NCBI RefSeq assembly: GCF_018853445.1
Contig: NZ_JABELD010000037.1
Location: 19,577 to 83,576 of the forward strand
DNA length: 64,000 bases
Origin: Acidithiobacillus concretivorus
GTDB lineage: Bacteria; Pseudomonadota; Gammaproteobacteria; Acidithiobacillales; Acidithiobacillaceae
Direction of reading: 5' to 3'
Part shown: piece by piece, positions 16,519 through 26,451 of the stretch
How positions within the stretch are numbered: position 1 is the stretch's first letter
Layout of the letters: each line of letters begins with the position of its first letter
The notes under the pieces: model-generated
The model's input: the letters and a program-made list of their open reading frames with translations, nothing else
What the model was told of the DNA's origin: nothing
Databases searched by the model: none
Translations under genes and position numbers: made by a program

Positions 16519-17838
16519 ATGCTTTTTCAATTTACCCCGGATAATCGTCGCTCTGCTGCCAAAAATTGGCTACTGGCTTTAAGCTTGGGCTGCATATCTA
16601 TTGGCGCCCATGCGGCCCCCCTGACGCTCAACCAGGCTATTAACAGCGCCCTGCATAATCAGGCGACCGTTCAGGCAAGCCGGCATCAACTGGAAGCGCA
16701 GCAAGATCTCCGTCGCAGTGCCGAAGCCCGACTGCTACCCGCTCTTTCCCTGAATGCGGCCACTATCTGGACCCAATCCCGCGCCGGTCAGCCTGTTTTT
16801 GTCAGTGCCAATGGCGCACGGGAAATGCTCGGGCAAATTCGTTTGAATGTTCCCATTTATGCGCCGCAAACCCGGGCACTCAGCAAACTGAGCAAAGATC
16901 AGGTCACTATTGAACACTTTCATCTGCTGCAAACCCGCCTGGCAGTGGCCGCACAAGTGAGTATGACCTATTACCGGCTGGCTCTGAGTAATAATATGAT
17001 TGCAATCTGGCGACGCGCCCGCGTTGCTGCCAGGCAAGTATTTCAAGCCACCCAGGATGGTTATGCTGCGGGTACCCGTTCCCGCCTGGCGCTGAAGCAG
17101 GCGCAACTGAATGTGCTGCGCCTCCAGAGCAAACTGAAACAAACCCTGGCCCAAAGTGTGGCCATACGTCAGGTTCTGGCCTTACAAACAGGGCTCAGAA
17201 GCCATTTACCAGCACTGGCAAAAGTCAGCAGCCCACTCAAGCCGTTACCCGATTTATCCAAAATCCAGAGTCGAGCCATGCAGGCGCAACCCTTACTCCG
17301 AGCAGCAGATGCGCAAATTCAGGCGGCACACGCCCAATTGCAATTCCATCAAAGTGCCCGCTTACCGGTATTGAGTGCCAACGCCGCTTACGGAGTCGAT
17401 ACGGCGACCATACCTCATAGTGCGCAGTTAGGTTGGCAGGCCAGCCTCAGCCTGCAGATGCCCATTTTTGGCTTTGGTCGTAACCGCGATCAGATTGCGG
17501 CAGCCCAAGAACAGGTTGCGGCATTGCAGGCCGCTAAATCTGCTCTGCAAATGCAGATCCGCAGCCGTCTGGCACAGGACGCCGGGGCCGCCCGGGCGGC
17601 TCGCATTGCCCTGAAAGATGCCGGGAAAATCGAACACAGTGCTCAGGCGGTGTACGCCATGACCCGCAAGGGCTATCTGGCCGGTGCCGAGAGCGCATTA
17701 GCCTTGCAACAAGCTGAAGATGCCTGGGTCCAGGCTCAACTGCAGGCTAGCAACGCGATGATTCGCGCCCGTTTAAGTCGCACACAACTGGTTCTGGACA
17801 GCGGCGTCCTGCCGGAACAGCTTGCATCCTCAAGATAA
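16519..17838 (+). CDS. TolC-family outer-membrane efflux protein
   Basis: A 439-residue OEP-type channel with a signal peptide (hydrophobic stretch WLLALSLGCISIGAHA, cut before AP) and two repeats of the long coiled alpha barrel (LTLNQAINSALHNQ, SAEARLLPALSLNA, then LPVLSANAAYG). Unlike the tolC-like gene at 4925 it has no lipobox. First gene of the operon tolC-adaptor-RND controlled, by inference, by the upstream GTCAT repeats and the CusRS-like pair. It partners the permease at 18875. Confidence 0.88.
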   Translation: MLFQFTPDNRRSAAKNWLLALSLGCISIGAHAAPLTLNQAINSALHNQATVQASRHQLEAQQDLRRSAEARLLPALSLNAATIWTQSRAGQPVFVSANGAREMLGQIRLNVPIYAPQTRALSKLSKDQVTIEHFHLLQTRLAVAAQVSMTYYRLALSNNMIAIWRRARVAARQVFQATQDGYAAGTRSRLALKQAQLNVLRLQSKLKQTLAQSVAIRQVLALQTGLRSHLPALAKVSSPLKPLPDLSKIQSRAMQAQPLLRAADAQIQAAHAQLQFHQSARLPVLSANAAYGVDTATIPHSAQLGWQASLSLQMPIFGFGRNRDQIAAAQEQVAALQAAKSALQMQIRSRLAQDAGAARAARIALKDAGKIEHSAQAVYAMTRKGYLAGAESALALQQAEDAWVQAQLQASNAMIRARLSRTQLVLDSGVLPEQLASSR

Positions 17839-17861
17839 TTCAATCATGGAAGCTTAACTGC

Positions 17862-18878
17862 ATGATATTAGCAACACGTTTTTATCGGGTAACACTACCT
17901 TACTGCTTCCGCATTTTTTCAGGTGTTCTGCTCCTCTTGAGTGTTCAGAGCGCCTGGGGAGCGGCCATACCCGTGCGGACGGCTCCGGTCAGGGTAAGTG
18001 CTGCCATTCAGCAAAGCGCCCTGCTGGCCCGGGTTGAAAGTCATGGTGCCGCCACTTTGACCGCACCGGTTACCGGACGCGTCCTCGGTCCGCTGCTCCC
18101 CGATGGACCCGTAGCAGCCGCAACGATCATCGCCAGGATCGCGGCACCCGGGCTGCAGAGCAGCATCCAGACCGCCCAAAAACAGATCGCCTTTTCACAA
18201 GGTCAGTATTTGCGCGATCAGAAATTGTATCAGGATGGCGTCATTGCCCAACAAAATGTCGCGGCCAGTCGGTTGACGCTGGCAGAGGCGCAATCGCATC
18301 TGCGCATTTTACAGGCGCAGGCCGCCCAACAAACCCTCAGCGCGCCCTTTGCGGGCAGCTTACATTACCTGGTTCCGGCAGGGGCCGTAGTCAATTCCGG
18401 AACAGCCATTGCGACTCTGGATGGTCGCGGAAAACCCTGGGCACAGGCCTATGTCACCCCCTCCCTCGCCCGCAACTTACGCCCCGGAAGCACCGTCGTA
18501 CTGCACGGTGCCGACTGGCACGGCCTGGGACACGTCCGTTCCATAGGACAAAGCGCCCGCCATCTGGGACTGGTGTCCGTCTATATTGATCTGCCCGCAC
18601 AAAGCCAGGCGTTGCCCGGCGAATGGCTGCAGGCAAAAGTACAGCAAGTTCAAGGCCACGCCTTCCAGATTCCTACCGCCGCTGTGGTGATGCATGCCGC
18701 ACAGATCGAGGTGTTTGTTATCCGCAAAGGCAAAGCCATGGCTGTTCCTGTACATATTGTTGCCAGTCAGGCTGGACAAAGTTGGGTACAGGGCGCTCTG
18801 CAAACAGGCGAGCAGGTCATCATCAGCGCCAATGATCGCTTGATCAGCGGCACCCCGGTACAAGAGCGACAACCATGA
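17862..18878 (+). CDS. RND efflux periplasmic adaptor subunit
   Basis: A 338-residue membrane-fusion protein with a signal sequence (YCFRIFSGVLLLLSVQSAWG), lipoyl half-motif (GAATLTAPVTGRVLGPLLPDG), a short alpha hairpin (about 95-155; SQGQYLRDQKLYQDGVIAQ), the second lipoyl half (LSAPFAGSLHYLVPAGAVV) and a beta-barrel domain. It has ten residues between conserved lysines typical of AcrA/CusB proteins but no N-terminal metal-binding Met motif. It is translated with the permease: the permease ATG overlaps its stop (ATGA). Confidence 0.86.
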   Translation: MILATRFYRVTLPYCFRIFSGVLLLLSVQSAWGAAIPVRTAPVRVSAAIQQSALLARVESHGAATLTAPVTGRVLGPLLPDGPVAAATIIARIAAPGLQSSIQTAQKQIAFSQGQYLRDQKLYQDGVIAQQNVAASRLTLAEAQSHLRILQAQAAQQTLSAPFAGSLHYLVPAGAVVNSGTAIATLDGRGKPWAQAYVTPSLARNLRPGSTVVLHGADWHGLGHVRSIGQSARHLGLVSVYIDLPAQSQALPGEWLQAKVQQVQGHAFQIPTAAVVMHAAQIEVFVIRKGKAMAVPVHIVASQAGQSWVQGALQTGEQVIISANDRLISGTPVQERQP

Positions 18879-21800
18879 GGGCATATCTGCATTTTCTCTG
18901 GAGCAATCGCTTCAGCCTGTTGCTCAGCGCATTATTATTGCTGGGTGCAGGCTGGTTTGCCCTGCAGAATCTCCCGGAAAGTGTCTTTCCGAACGTCAAT
19001 TTTCCAAGAGTGGCCGTCCTCGTCAATGACGGCAGCCTGCCCGTCAAGTTCATGGAAGTGGAGGTAACCAAGCCCCTGGAAGCGCTGGCAAAAGGTCAAC
19101 CAGGGGTGCGCCTGGTCCGCTCTCAAACCGGTAACGGCCTGAGCAAGCTCAATATTTATTTTGAACCAGGAACCAACCCGCAAACCGCATACCTGATGCT
19201 GCAAGCACGCCTGGCTCAATACCGCCTGCCCGCCGGTGCGCAACTGCGGGTGATCCGCATGGCGCCCTATACCTATCCATTTGCTGAATATGCCCTGGTG
19301 TCCAATCAGCAGAGCAGTTCGGCAATGATGCCCACTTTTGCCTTTAAGATAAGACCGGCTCTACTGTCCATTCCCGGGGTATATCAGGTGCAGGGCACCG
19401 GTCGCGGCTGGCCGCAGGTGCATGTGGACCTCGATCCGGCACGGTTAGCGCAGCATCACCTCAGTGCCCAGCAGGTCATCAACACCTTGCAATCCGCCCA
19501 AGGTCCATTTTTTTCAGGGATTCTGCACGCCTATCATCAGCAGTTGATTCTGGCGACGACAGCACGGCCTGAAAACGATCAGACGTTGGCCGCCTTGACC
19601 CTGCCACTGGGGCCACCCGATGCTTCCGGTGCCCGCACTCCGCTGGCCTTGGGCGCCCTGGGTCGGGTGCATACCGGGCCGCCCCCGCTGCTGAGTGAAG
19701 CAGCCGTGCCCGGTTATCAACACGCCCTGATCATTGACGTACTTTCACAGTCCGGCGCCAATGACGTCAGCGTCGCCCACGCCGTGCAAACACGTCTGAA
19801 CTCCCTGCGGAAACATCTCCCCCCGGGCGTCCATCTGGTACCCATTTATGATCTCAGCCACCTGATCAGTCACAGCCTGCGCGATGTCTGGATTGCCCTG
19901 GGGCTCGGCAGCCTGATTGCCTGGCTGGTCGTCTTGGCCTTTCTGGGACGTTTAGACGGAGCTCTGGCGACTTTGGCCGTAGTACCTCTGGCACTGGCTG
20001 CCACTTTCCTGGTCCTGCACATGCTCGGATATGGCCTGAATATCATGACTCTGGGGGGAATAACCGCAGCTATTGGTGCTTTGGTAGACCATGCCATCGT
20101 CGTGGTCGAACGCGGTCTCCATGGCCTGCAAGGGAAAACTTCGCAGCGTCGCCAACTGGCGTTGCGCCGCAGCGCCAGTATTTTACCATTGATGAGTCTC
20201 GCCACCCTCACCTCCTGTCTGGTATTTCTGCCTCTGCTCTTCTTATCCGGCACCCTGGGGCTACTGTTCCGTCATATGGCCTTGGCCATCGTCATTGCCC
20301 TGCTGGCATCACAACTGGTGGCCTTGCTGGTCACACCGATTCTGACCGCGTGGCTCGCCGGTCGTGTGACCTCACCTTCCCGACGTTTACACCATGCGGA
20401 GCGCTGGGTGCGCCGGCACTACAGTCAATGGCTCATCGCCGGGATGCGCCGCCCTTATTGGGCCATTTTTCCCGTCGCCATACTGGCAGGGGCCGCCGGA
20501 TTGGCACTCATGGTCCTACCGACCGCGTTTCTCCCACACTGGGATGAAGGCATTATTTCTGTACCCTATCGCACCCAGGTGGGCAGCAGCGTTGCCGAAA
20601 CCACCCGGATCGGCCGCGCTTTCATGCAGGTAGCACTGCACAATCCCAATGTGCAGCGTGCGTCCCTTATGGTCGGCCGTGGTTTCGAGTTCCGGCATGC
20701 ACCTGCCAACAAAGGTGCCATCACCATCGTCCTCAAACCGGATCATCCCGACAGCACCGAAACCGTAATGGCAGAACTGCGCAAACAATACCGCAGCATG
20801 GCCCCCAATCTGATCGGACTGTCTTTGCATCAGACCATGATTGTCCGTCTGGGAAACCTCTCGGGCGCACACGCCCCGTTGGTTATTTATCTGTTCGGCT
20901 CCGCTTCCAGCGTTTTGCGTGGTGAAGGCGTACGGCTGGCTGCCGCCCTGAAAAACAGCCATGATTTTGCATCAGTCAACTTCAAGTCTCCATCGGCAGG
21001 GCCTGAGTTGGAAATCACCCCCACGCCCATGGCCGCACTTTATGGCATTACCCCGCCGGATATTGCCGATCAGCTCAAGACCCGTTTCTGGGGAAGACAA
21101 GCGGGATTTTTGCTGCATGGCGAACAAATACTGCCTATTCGCGTTAAACTGGCGGGGCAGCCGCAGACCCCGCAGACCTTGTCCGCGCTGCCTATCCAAC
21201 TGCCCAATGGGGCCATGACCTCTCTTTCCAGCATTGCTTCCCTGCACATTCAAGGTGCCATTCCCTTTGTGACCCATCAGAATCTGGTGCCTGATGCCTA
21301 TATGTGGTTACAACCAAAGCCGGGAGAAGGTCTGGCCCAGGCTGCCCTTCAGGCCAAAAAAATCATCACCCAAATGCACTTGCCCGGCAACATCACCCCG
21401 GTACTGGGGGGTTACTATCGCCAACAGCGTCAAAGCTTTCAGCAGATGGCGCTGATTCTGGCCGGCGCGCTGGGTTTACTGCTGATCCTGCTGGGATTTC
21501 AGTTCAGTAGTCAACGCGCCGCCGTAGCGGCGCTTCTTTCCATCGCCCTGGCAGCACCTGGCTCCCTGCTTTTGTTGTGGATTTGTGGATTAGAGCTCGA
21601 CAGCACGGCTTTTCTGGGCGTATTGCTGGTTTTTGCGATTGCCGTCAACAATGTCATTCTGATTTTTGCACGTGCCCGCCAACTCGGGGGTGCCCATCCC
21701 CGCCCGGCTTTGGTGGCCTTTGCGGCACGACAGCGCCTGCGCCCCATTCTCATGACCATGCTCGCGGATGTTTTCGGGTTTTTACCTCTGGCTATCGGCA

Positions 21801-21949
21801 TTGGTCATGGCACTGATTTACTGAAGCCTTTGGCCATTGCGGTCATGGGTGGGTTGCTACTCTCGATATTCATGTCCTTGTGGCTGGCTCCCGTACTGTA
21901 TAGCGCCTTCATGACGCAGCAGTCAGATTCGTTCAAATCGAAATCTTGA
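18875..21949 (+). CDS. RND-family efflux permease (HME-like)
   Basis: A 1024-residue permease with the AcrB plan (TM1, porter domain, TM2-6, second porter domain, TM8-12). In TM4 the usual VDD proton pair reads VDHAIVVVE, with His in the second position; CusA-type pumps have VDAAIVMIE there, so it is closer to the heavy-metal (HME) branch than to drug pumps. TM10 reads AIAVNNVIL, without the AcrB lysine. This fits the CusRS-like regulators upstream. The stop overlaps the convergent DUF202 gene by 17 bases. Confidence 0.88.
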   Translation: MRAYLHFLWSNRFSLLLSALLLLGAGWFALQNLPESVFPNVNFPRVAVLVNDGSLPVKFMEVEVTKPLEALAKGQPGVRLVRSQTGNGLSKLNIYFEPGTNPQTAYLMLQARLAQYRLPAGAQLRVIRMAPYTYPFAEYALVSNQQSSSAMMPTFAFKIRPALLSIPGVYQVQGTGRGWPQVHVDLDPARLAQHHLSAQQVINTLQSAQGPFFSGILHAYHQQLILATTARPENDQTLAALTLPLGPPDASGARTPLALGALGRVHTGPPPLLSEAAVPGYQHALIIDVLSQSGANDVSVAHAVQTRLNSLRKHLPPGVHLVPIYDLSHLISHSLRDVWIALGLGSLIAWLVVLAFLGRLDGALATLAVVPLALAATFLVLHMLGYGLNIMTLGGITAAIGALVDHAIVVVERGLHGLQGKTSQRRQLALRRSASILPLMSLATLTSCLVFLPLLFLSGTLGLLFRHMALAIVIALLASQLVALLVTPILTAWLAGRVTSPSRRLHHAERWVRRHYSQWLIAGMRRPYWAIFPVAILAGAAGLALMVLPTAFLPHWDEGIISVPYRTQVGSSVAETTRIGRAFMQVALHNPNVQRASLMVGRGFEFRHAPANKGAITIVLKPDHPDSTETVMAELRKQYRSMAPNLIGLSLHQTMIVRLGNLSGAHAPLVIYLFGSASSVLRGEGVRLAAALKNSHDFASVNFKSPSAGPELEITPTPMAALYGITPPDIADQLKTRFWGRQAGFLLHGEQILPIRVKLAGQPQTPQTLSALPIQLPNGAMTSLSSIASLHIQGAIPFVTHQNLVPDAYMWLQPKPGEGLAQAALQAKKIITQMHLPGNITPVLGGYYRQQRQSFQQMALILAGALGLLLILLGFQFSSQRAAVAALLSIALAAPGSLLLLWICGLELDSTAFLGVLLVFAIAVNNVILIFARARQLGGAHPRPALVAFAARQRLRPILMTMLADVFGFLPLAIGIGHGTDLLKPLAIAVMGGLLLSIFMSLWLAPVLYSAFMTQQSDSFKSKS

Positions 21950-22586
21950 TCAGCAAATAACTCAACAATGATAAACAGACCAACAAAGACAAGCCATAAA
22001 ATCCATATAATTTATGGTGGGGATGATAGGCACCATGCTCCACCTGATAAACGGTGAGCATAAATCCACCGAGTCCAACAGCAATATTAATAATCCCTAA
22101 TATCAGGAAAATAATGCTCATTCCTGAAAAACTCGCGTGCAACGTAATCACCCGGTGCATCATCAGCGCCAGCTTGGTCAGAAAAAAATCAAACTTTTCC
22201 ATCACAAAACCGAAAATCACGATACTGATCCCGGTTCTGATCCAGGAAAGAAAAGTGCGCTCCGCCGAAAAATAAATACGTGGATCCTGAATTTCTTTTG
22301 CAGTGACCGGGGCTCCCCGATTGATATAACGCAGATCATGCACAAAAAAATAAAATACCATAAACAATAAGATCAGCACCGGCCAGGTCAAAAGCTTATA
22401 CAAATCCTGGAAAAATGGAATCAGCCCATAAAAATGCAAAGCAGCCAGTAACAAGATCATTTTTTTGGAAAGAATACCGGTACCAAAGGCTATAAACAGA
22501 AATTTCAAGTAAGACAGGTAGGTTCTTTCCATGCTCAGATAAAGCCTGGGCTCGCGCACACTGGGCAGGTGTTTTAGCAGCAGCAT
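21933..22586 (-). CDS. Tandem DUF202 membrane protein
   Basis: A 217-residue membrane protein with two copies of the DUF202 entry motif: REPRLYLSMERTYLSYLKFL near the N-terminus and QDPRIYFSAERTFLSWIRTG near residue 96. Each is followed by hydrophobic helices (about six in all). Family members of about 100-120 residues usually have one copy; YidH-type proteins are an example. The function is not established. It faces the end of the RND operon and is followed by no further gene on its strand until the transporter at 22632. Confidence 0.75.
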   Translation of the reverse strand: MLLLKHLPSVREPRLYLSMERTYLSYLKFLFIAFGTGILSKKMILLLAALHFYGLIPFFQDLYKLLTWPVLILLFMVFYFFVHDLRYINRGAPVTAKEIQDPRIYFSAERTFLSWIRTGISIVIFGFVMEKFDFFLTKLALMMHRVITLHASFSGMSIIFLILGIINIAVGLGGFMLTVYQVEHGAYHPHHKLYGFYGLSLLVCLSLLSYLLIKISI

Positions 22587-22631
22587 ATTATCTGGCGAGC
22601 CTTTGGGCCATGGTCATGATTCCATCATTAT

Positions 22632-24260
22632 CTAAGGAGCAACTGGAGGAACTTTATTACCAAATTGACGCATATATACACGCATGGTTTTATCTGCTAC
22701 AGACTCACGAATAGCCAGATAAAATACGCTGAGAGCCAAAACCGCCAAGGCCCCCATGCTGGGGAAAAATGCCAAATAACCCAGACCGCCAAGATCTTTG
22801 GGTCCAATCCAACTGATGGCCCACATCCCTATAAAGTAGGGAAATATCCACCACATATATTGCCAGCCCATTTCTGCCCAGCGACCTTTTCGAAAAATTC
22901 CAGTAAGCGCATAAATCGCTAATAACACAAATAACGTAATAAAAATAAAGTTCAGCGTGCGCAAACCTGACCAGTAAACAATCCAGGTAGATACCACAAA
23001 GGCGATAGGGGCCAGCACCGGTGCCCCCCACAAACGAAATGAACGCTCCAGATTCGGCATGGCCTTGCGAATCTGAATCAGGGCAATGGGCCCGATAGAG
23101 TACGAAAGCACCGTCATGGAGGCAATATATCCGACCATTTTCTGCCAGGATGGGAAAGGCAGAAAGAATATAATGCCGACGAAGAATAAGAGAATAAGTG
23201 TCACCCAGGGAACGCCATGCCGATTGATTTTATTCAGCCACCTGGGGGCTGCGCCGGTTTCAGCCGTAGCCAAAGTGACCCGTGCCGCAGTAGTCGTGTA
23301 AATCAGCCCGGTACCTGCGGGCGAAATAAAAGCATCCACATACAGTAATGTCGCCAACCAACCAATCCCCACCGCCGCTGCCAAGGCCGCAAAGGGACCA
23401 TTCACCCCCTCGAAATGCAAATGCACCCATCCATCTTTAGCAATATCCGCAGGATTCACCGCACCGAGAAAGGCCACCTGAACGGCGATGTAAACTGCCG
23501 AAGCAATCAGCACCGAACCGACAACCGCAATAGGCACATCCCGCTTGGGATTTTTACTTTCCCCGGCCAAATCTATGGCATGACGAAAACCCAGCAAACT
23601 GAATATGACCCCACCGCTGGCAATCGCGATAAACATGCCATGCACATCCGTCAAGGTATTGTGGGCGCGCACATGAAAGTTTCCAGGATGCCAGGCCACC
23701 ACAATCAACATCACCGCCGTTAATAAAGGAATACCAATTTTCCACCAGGTCGCCGCATTATTGACTTTAAGTACCCAGCCAATCACCATGAAATTGGTGA
23801 CCACAAACAAGCCGAGCATAATCACGGCAATCAAAAATCCAAAACTACTCAGCAAATCCGTATGCGGCTGCAACAGACCCGGATAATAATTGTTGGCATA
23901 GGTCAATACGGCCGTCACTTCCAGAGGGGCGATGGAAGCGTAGGAAAGAAATAAAATCCAGCTCCACATATGCCCGACAATAGGTCCATTGCCAACATGA
24001 GCCAGATGAACCACCGCCCCGGCACGCGGAATCATGGGTGCCAACTCGGCAAACACCAAGGCCAACAAAAGAATGGCCGCCGCCCCGAGAATCCAGGAAC
24101 CAATGGCCAATGGCCCTGCCATTTGCGCCGTGAACAAGGGCCCGAATAACCAGCCAGAGCCAATAGATGCACCTACACAAGCTAATATCAGGCCAACAAG
24201 TCCGCCTTCACGTTTTAGCGCATTTTTTTGAGAAGTGTCGGATTTCCTGGACACAGGCAT
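22632..24260 (-). CDS. APC-superfamily amino-acid/polyamine transporter
   Basis: A 542-residue secondary transporter with twelve or more predicted helices. The N-terminal unwound-helix motif GASIGSGWLFGP (about residues 29-40) and the ELAPMIPRAGAVVHLAH segment are typical of APC permeases. An RBS (GGAGG) lies 8 bases before ATG. The substrate cannot be told; its nearest neighbours (efflux and DUF202 genes) give no lead. It precedes an A+T-rich intergenic stretch. Confidence 0.82.
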   Translation of the reverse strand: MPVSRKSDTSQKNALKREGGLVGLILACVGASIGSGWLFGPLFTAQMAGPLAIGSWILGAAAILLLALVFAELAPMIPRAGAVVHLAHVGNGPIVGHMWSWILFLSYASIAPLEVTAVLTYANNYYPGLLQPHTDLLSSFGFLIAVIMLGLFVVTNFMVIGWVLKVNNAATWWKIGIPLLTAVMLIVVAWHPGNFHVRAHNTLTDVHGMFIAIASGGVIFSLLGFRHAIDLAGESKNPKRDVPIAVVGSVLIASAVYIAVQVAFLGAVNPADIAKDGWVHLHFEGVNGPFAALAAAVGIGWLATLLYVDAFISPAGTGLIYTTTAARVTLATAETGAAPRWLNKINRHGVPWVTLILLFFVGIIFFLPFPSWQKMVGYIASMTVLSYSIGPIALIQIRKAMPNLERSFRLWGAPVLAPIAFVVSTWIVYWSGLRTLNFIFITLFVLLAIYALTGIFRKGRWAEMGWQYMWWIFPYFIGMWAISWIGPKDLGGLGYLAFFPSMGALAVLALSVFYLAIRESVADKTMRVYMRQFGNKVPPVAP

Positions 24261-24725
24261 GTTCGAACCTCCTGATTAAAAAATATGACAAAAAATTGCA
24301 GCTGGACAAATGGTATTTATTTTTATAATAAAAAATGTTGAATATAATTTTTTATATTTATCTCATATTTATATAAAAAAGTCAATTTTTATATAAATTG
24401 CAGTACGAAGAAGTATTCTAATTTATCATGCTGATGCGCAAAAAAGTCGAAAACGCAACGGCAAGACGTAAGGGGACCTCTTTGCTCCCCTGTGATGCCC
24501 ATTTCGAGTCCCAGCCTGACGTATCGCTGTTCTCCAATGAACAAGATCACACGGGTTCTGACTGATTATGGGTTTCCTGTGAAAGCGGGAATTTCTGCAC
24601 TGGTTGCGCGCCGATCCACTGGCGGCGGAAGACAACCTGGCACAGGAGGACACAACGCGCTTTACACAGGTTGTTTTTTTTTATATCTAGGCTAGATAAC
24701 GCTTCGAGTAACGAGGAGAGCTTGT
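24261..24725. other. Intergenic region, A+T-rich, no convincing gene
   Basis: The first 160 bases are very A+T-rich (runs of TTTATAT and AAAAAA), unlike the flanking coding DNA, and probably hold the divergent promoters of the transporter and the pilus operon. Short frames of 60-75 codons exist here but show no family pattern or RBS. A terminator-like hairpin is listed separately; the RBS GAGGAG lies 8 bases before the PilC start. Confidence 0.5.
24632..24682 (+). terminator. Terminator-like hairpin upstream of the pilus operon
   Basis: ACAACCTG (24632-24639) pairs with CAGGTTGT (24667-24674), followed by nine T. The loop is long (27 bases). It lies 43 bases before the PilC start, so it would end a leader or an unseen short transcript. 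Confidence 0.4.
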
Positions 24726-25979
24726 ATGGCAACAGCACTAGGAAAAAAGACGGCGGTAAAAGAGGCGAAGACCTACGACTTCGTCTGGGAAGCTACCCTG
24801 CCCGGCGCCAAGGACAAAAAGAAAGGCGAAATGAACGCTGCCAGCGCCAATGTGGTGCGGGCTTCCCTGCGCAAGCAGGGGCTTGTACCGGTTACCATCC
24901 GCAAAGTTCCGCAGCCCCTGTTTGGCGAAAAAGGCGTCAAGGAAGCCCAACTGGTCGTCATGGTCCGCCAGCTTTCCACCATGATCAACGCCGGAGTACC
25001 GTTGGTACAGGCTTTTGAATTACTGATTACCGCCACCCAGGGCGCAGCCATGAAAAAATTGCTCAAGGGTATTCTAAAGCATCTTAAAGAAGGCGAGTCT
25101 CTTTCGCAGTCTATGGCGCATTTCCCCAAATATTTTGACCGCCTGTTTGTCTCCTTGATAGCCGCCGGTGAACAAGGCGGTATTCTCGACACCATTTTGC
25201 TGCGTCTGGCCGAATACCGCGAAAAAACCCTGGCCCTCAACAAAAAGGTCAAATCCGCCATGTTTTATCCGGCAGCCATCATTACCGTCATGCTGGTAGT
25301 GGTGGTAATTTTGATGATTTTCGTGATTCCGGTATTTTCGCAACTGTTCAGCAGCTTTGGGGCCACCCTGCCCCTGCTCACCCAGATTGTCATCAACATT
25401 TCCAACTGGATGAAAAGTCACTGGTATATTGTGGTGCTACTGCCCATTGCCGCCGTCTGGCTGTTTATTTTCACCTACAAGCGCAGCCTGCCCTTCAAAA
25501 CCGTCATTGACCGGATTTCCCTGAAAATTCCGGTGCTCGGTGACATTTTATTGAAAGGCGCTGTCGCCCGCTTCATGCGTACCCTGTCCACCATGCAGGC
25601 GGCAGGGGTGCCTATTCTGGAAGCCTTGGAAACTCTCTCGAAAGTTTCCGGCAATGTGGTCATTGAAAAAAGCGTCTTAAGGTCCCGTAATGACGTCGCC
25701 GCCGGTGGTCGTATCAGCACCCGCCTCAAAACCGATGGCGTCTTTCCCATCATGGCCACGCAAATGCTGTCTATTGGCGAAGAAACCGGCGCCATCGAAA
25801 CCATGTCCGCCAAAGTCGCCGACTTTTACGAAAACGATGTGGAAGAATCCGTGAATCGCCTCTCCACCCTCATGGAGCCCATGATCATGGTGGTGCTGGG
25901 TGTGATTGTCGGCACCCTAGTCATTGCCATGTACATGCCGATCTTCAAGATGGGCGCAGTGGTGACGCATGGGGGGTAA
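24726..25979 (+). CDS. pilC: Type IV pilus inner-membrane platform protein (PilC)
   Basis: A 417-residue PilC/GspF platform protein with the duplicated GspF domain: first copy about 70-190 (LSTMINAGVPLVQAFELL, LSQSMAHFPKYFDRLFVSLIAAGEQGG) and second about 275-400 (RTLSTMQAAGVPILEALETL, LSIGEETGA). Three hydrophobic segments lie around 180-200, 230-250 and 385-405. The protein anchors the pilus machine in the inner membrane and couples to the PilB motor ATPase, which is not in this window. It starts an operon with four genes for prepilin-like or secreted proteins; the next gene overlaps it by 11 bases. Confidence 0.9.
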   Translation: MATALGKKTAVKEAKTYDFVWEATLPGAKDKKKGEMNAASANVVRASLRKQGLVPVTIRKVPQPLFGEKGVKEAQLVVMVRQLSTMINAGVPLVQAFELLITATQGAAMKKLLKGILKHLKEGESLSQSMAHFPKYFDRLFVSLIAAGEQGGILDTILLRLAEYREKTLALNKKVKSAMFYPAAIITVMLVVVVILMIFVIPVFSQLFSSFGATLPLLTQIVINISNWMKSHWYIVVLLPIAAVWLFIFTYKRSLPFKTVIDRISLKIPVLGDILLKGAVARFMRTLSTMQAAGVPILEALETLSKVSGNVVIEKSVLRSRNDVAAGGRISTRLKTDGVFPIMATQMLSIGEETGAIETMSAKVADFYENDVEESVNRLSTLMEPMIMVVLGVIVGTLVIAMYMPIFKMGAVVTHGG

Positions 25980-26451
25980 ACATTGGGTTCAGCCTCCCCA
26001 TCAACGGGGTATGACCTTAGTGGAATTAGTCGTGCTCCTCGCCATCATCGGCATTTTGGCCAGTATTGCGATCCCCTTTTATGGTTATCAGGTTTCTCAA
26101 GCCAAACAAGGTACGGCACTTGCCAATAGCAAGGCGGCTATTGCCCAATTATACGTAACAGCACTGACCGACGAAGGTGCCAATCTAACCGTGACGCCTT
26201 CTGCTGGCAAGAGCGCGACAACACTGACGATCAGTGCTTTGGGCAGCGATCGATATTATCAGACTTATCACTTGCCGTCGGGAAATACACTGTATCTGAA
26301 CAACCAGGTGCTGAGCTGCTTATCACTCAATCCCAAAGGGATTCCCGTTACGACTCCGGCGTGCTCCATCCTGCCGCAGACAGTCAACACGGTCCCTCCT
26401 TTGAACTGGAGCATACGCAATGCCACTGGCGAGACGGTTTCCTTTGAATAA
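25969..26451 (+). CDS. Type IV prepilin-like protein (pilin)
   Basis: A 160-residue protein with a short, positively charged leader and the prepilin cleavage/methylation motif G^MTLVELVVLLAIIGILASIAIPFY: cleavage after Gly14, Glu at mature position 5. The C-terminal part is Ser/Thr-rich with a Cys pair (CLSLNPKG...PACS) in the usual D-region place. It overlaps PilC by 11 bases and the next gene by 32 bases. Met replaces the usual Phe at mature position 1. Probably the major or a minor pilin of this assembly. Confidence 0.82.
   Translation: MGGKHWVQPPHQRGMTLVELVVLLAIIGILASIAIPFYGYQVSQAKQGTALANSKAAIAQLYVTALTDEGANLTVTPSAGKSATTLTISALGSDRYYQTYHLPSGNTLYLNNQVLSCLSLNPKGIPVTTPACSILPQTVNTVPPLNWSIRNATGETVSFE

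Noticed and set aside
24492..24695. 67-codon plus-strand frame before PilC
   Set aside because: Sequence looks random (GGGRQPGTGG), without RBS; another frame through the same DNA (FLHWLRADPLAAEDN) is stopped on both sides. Not enough to call a gene.
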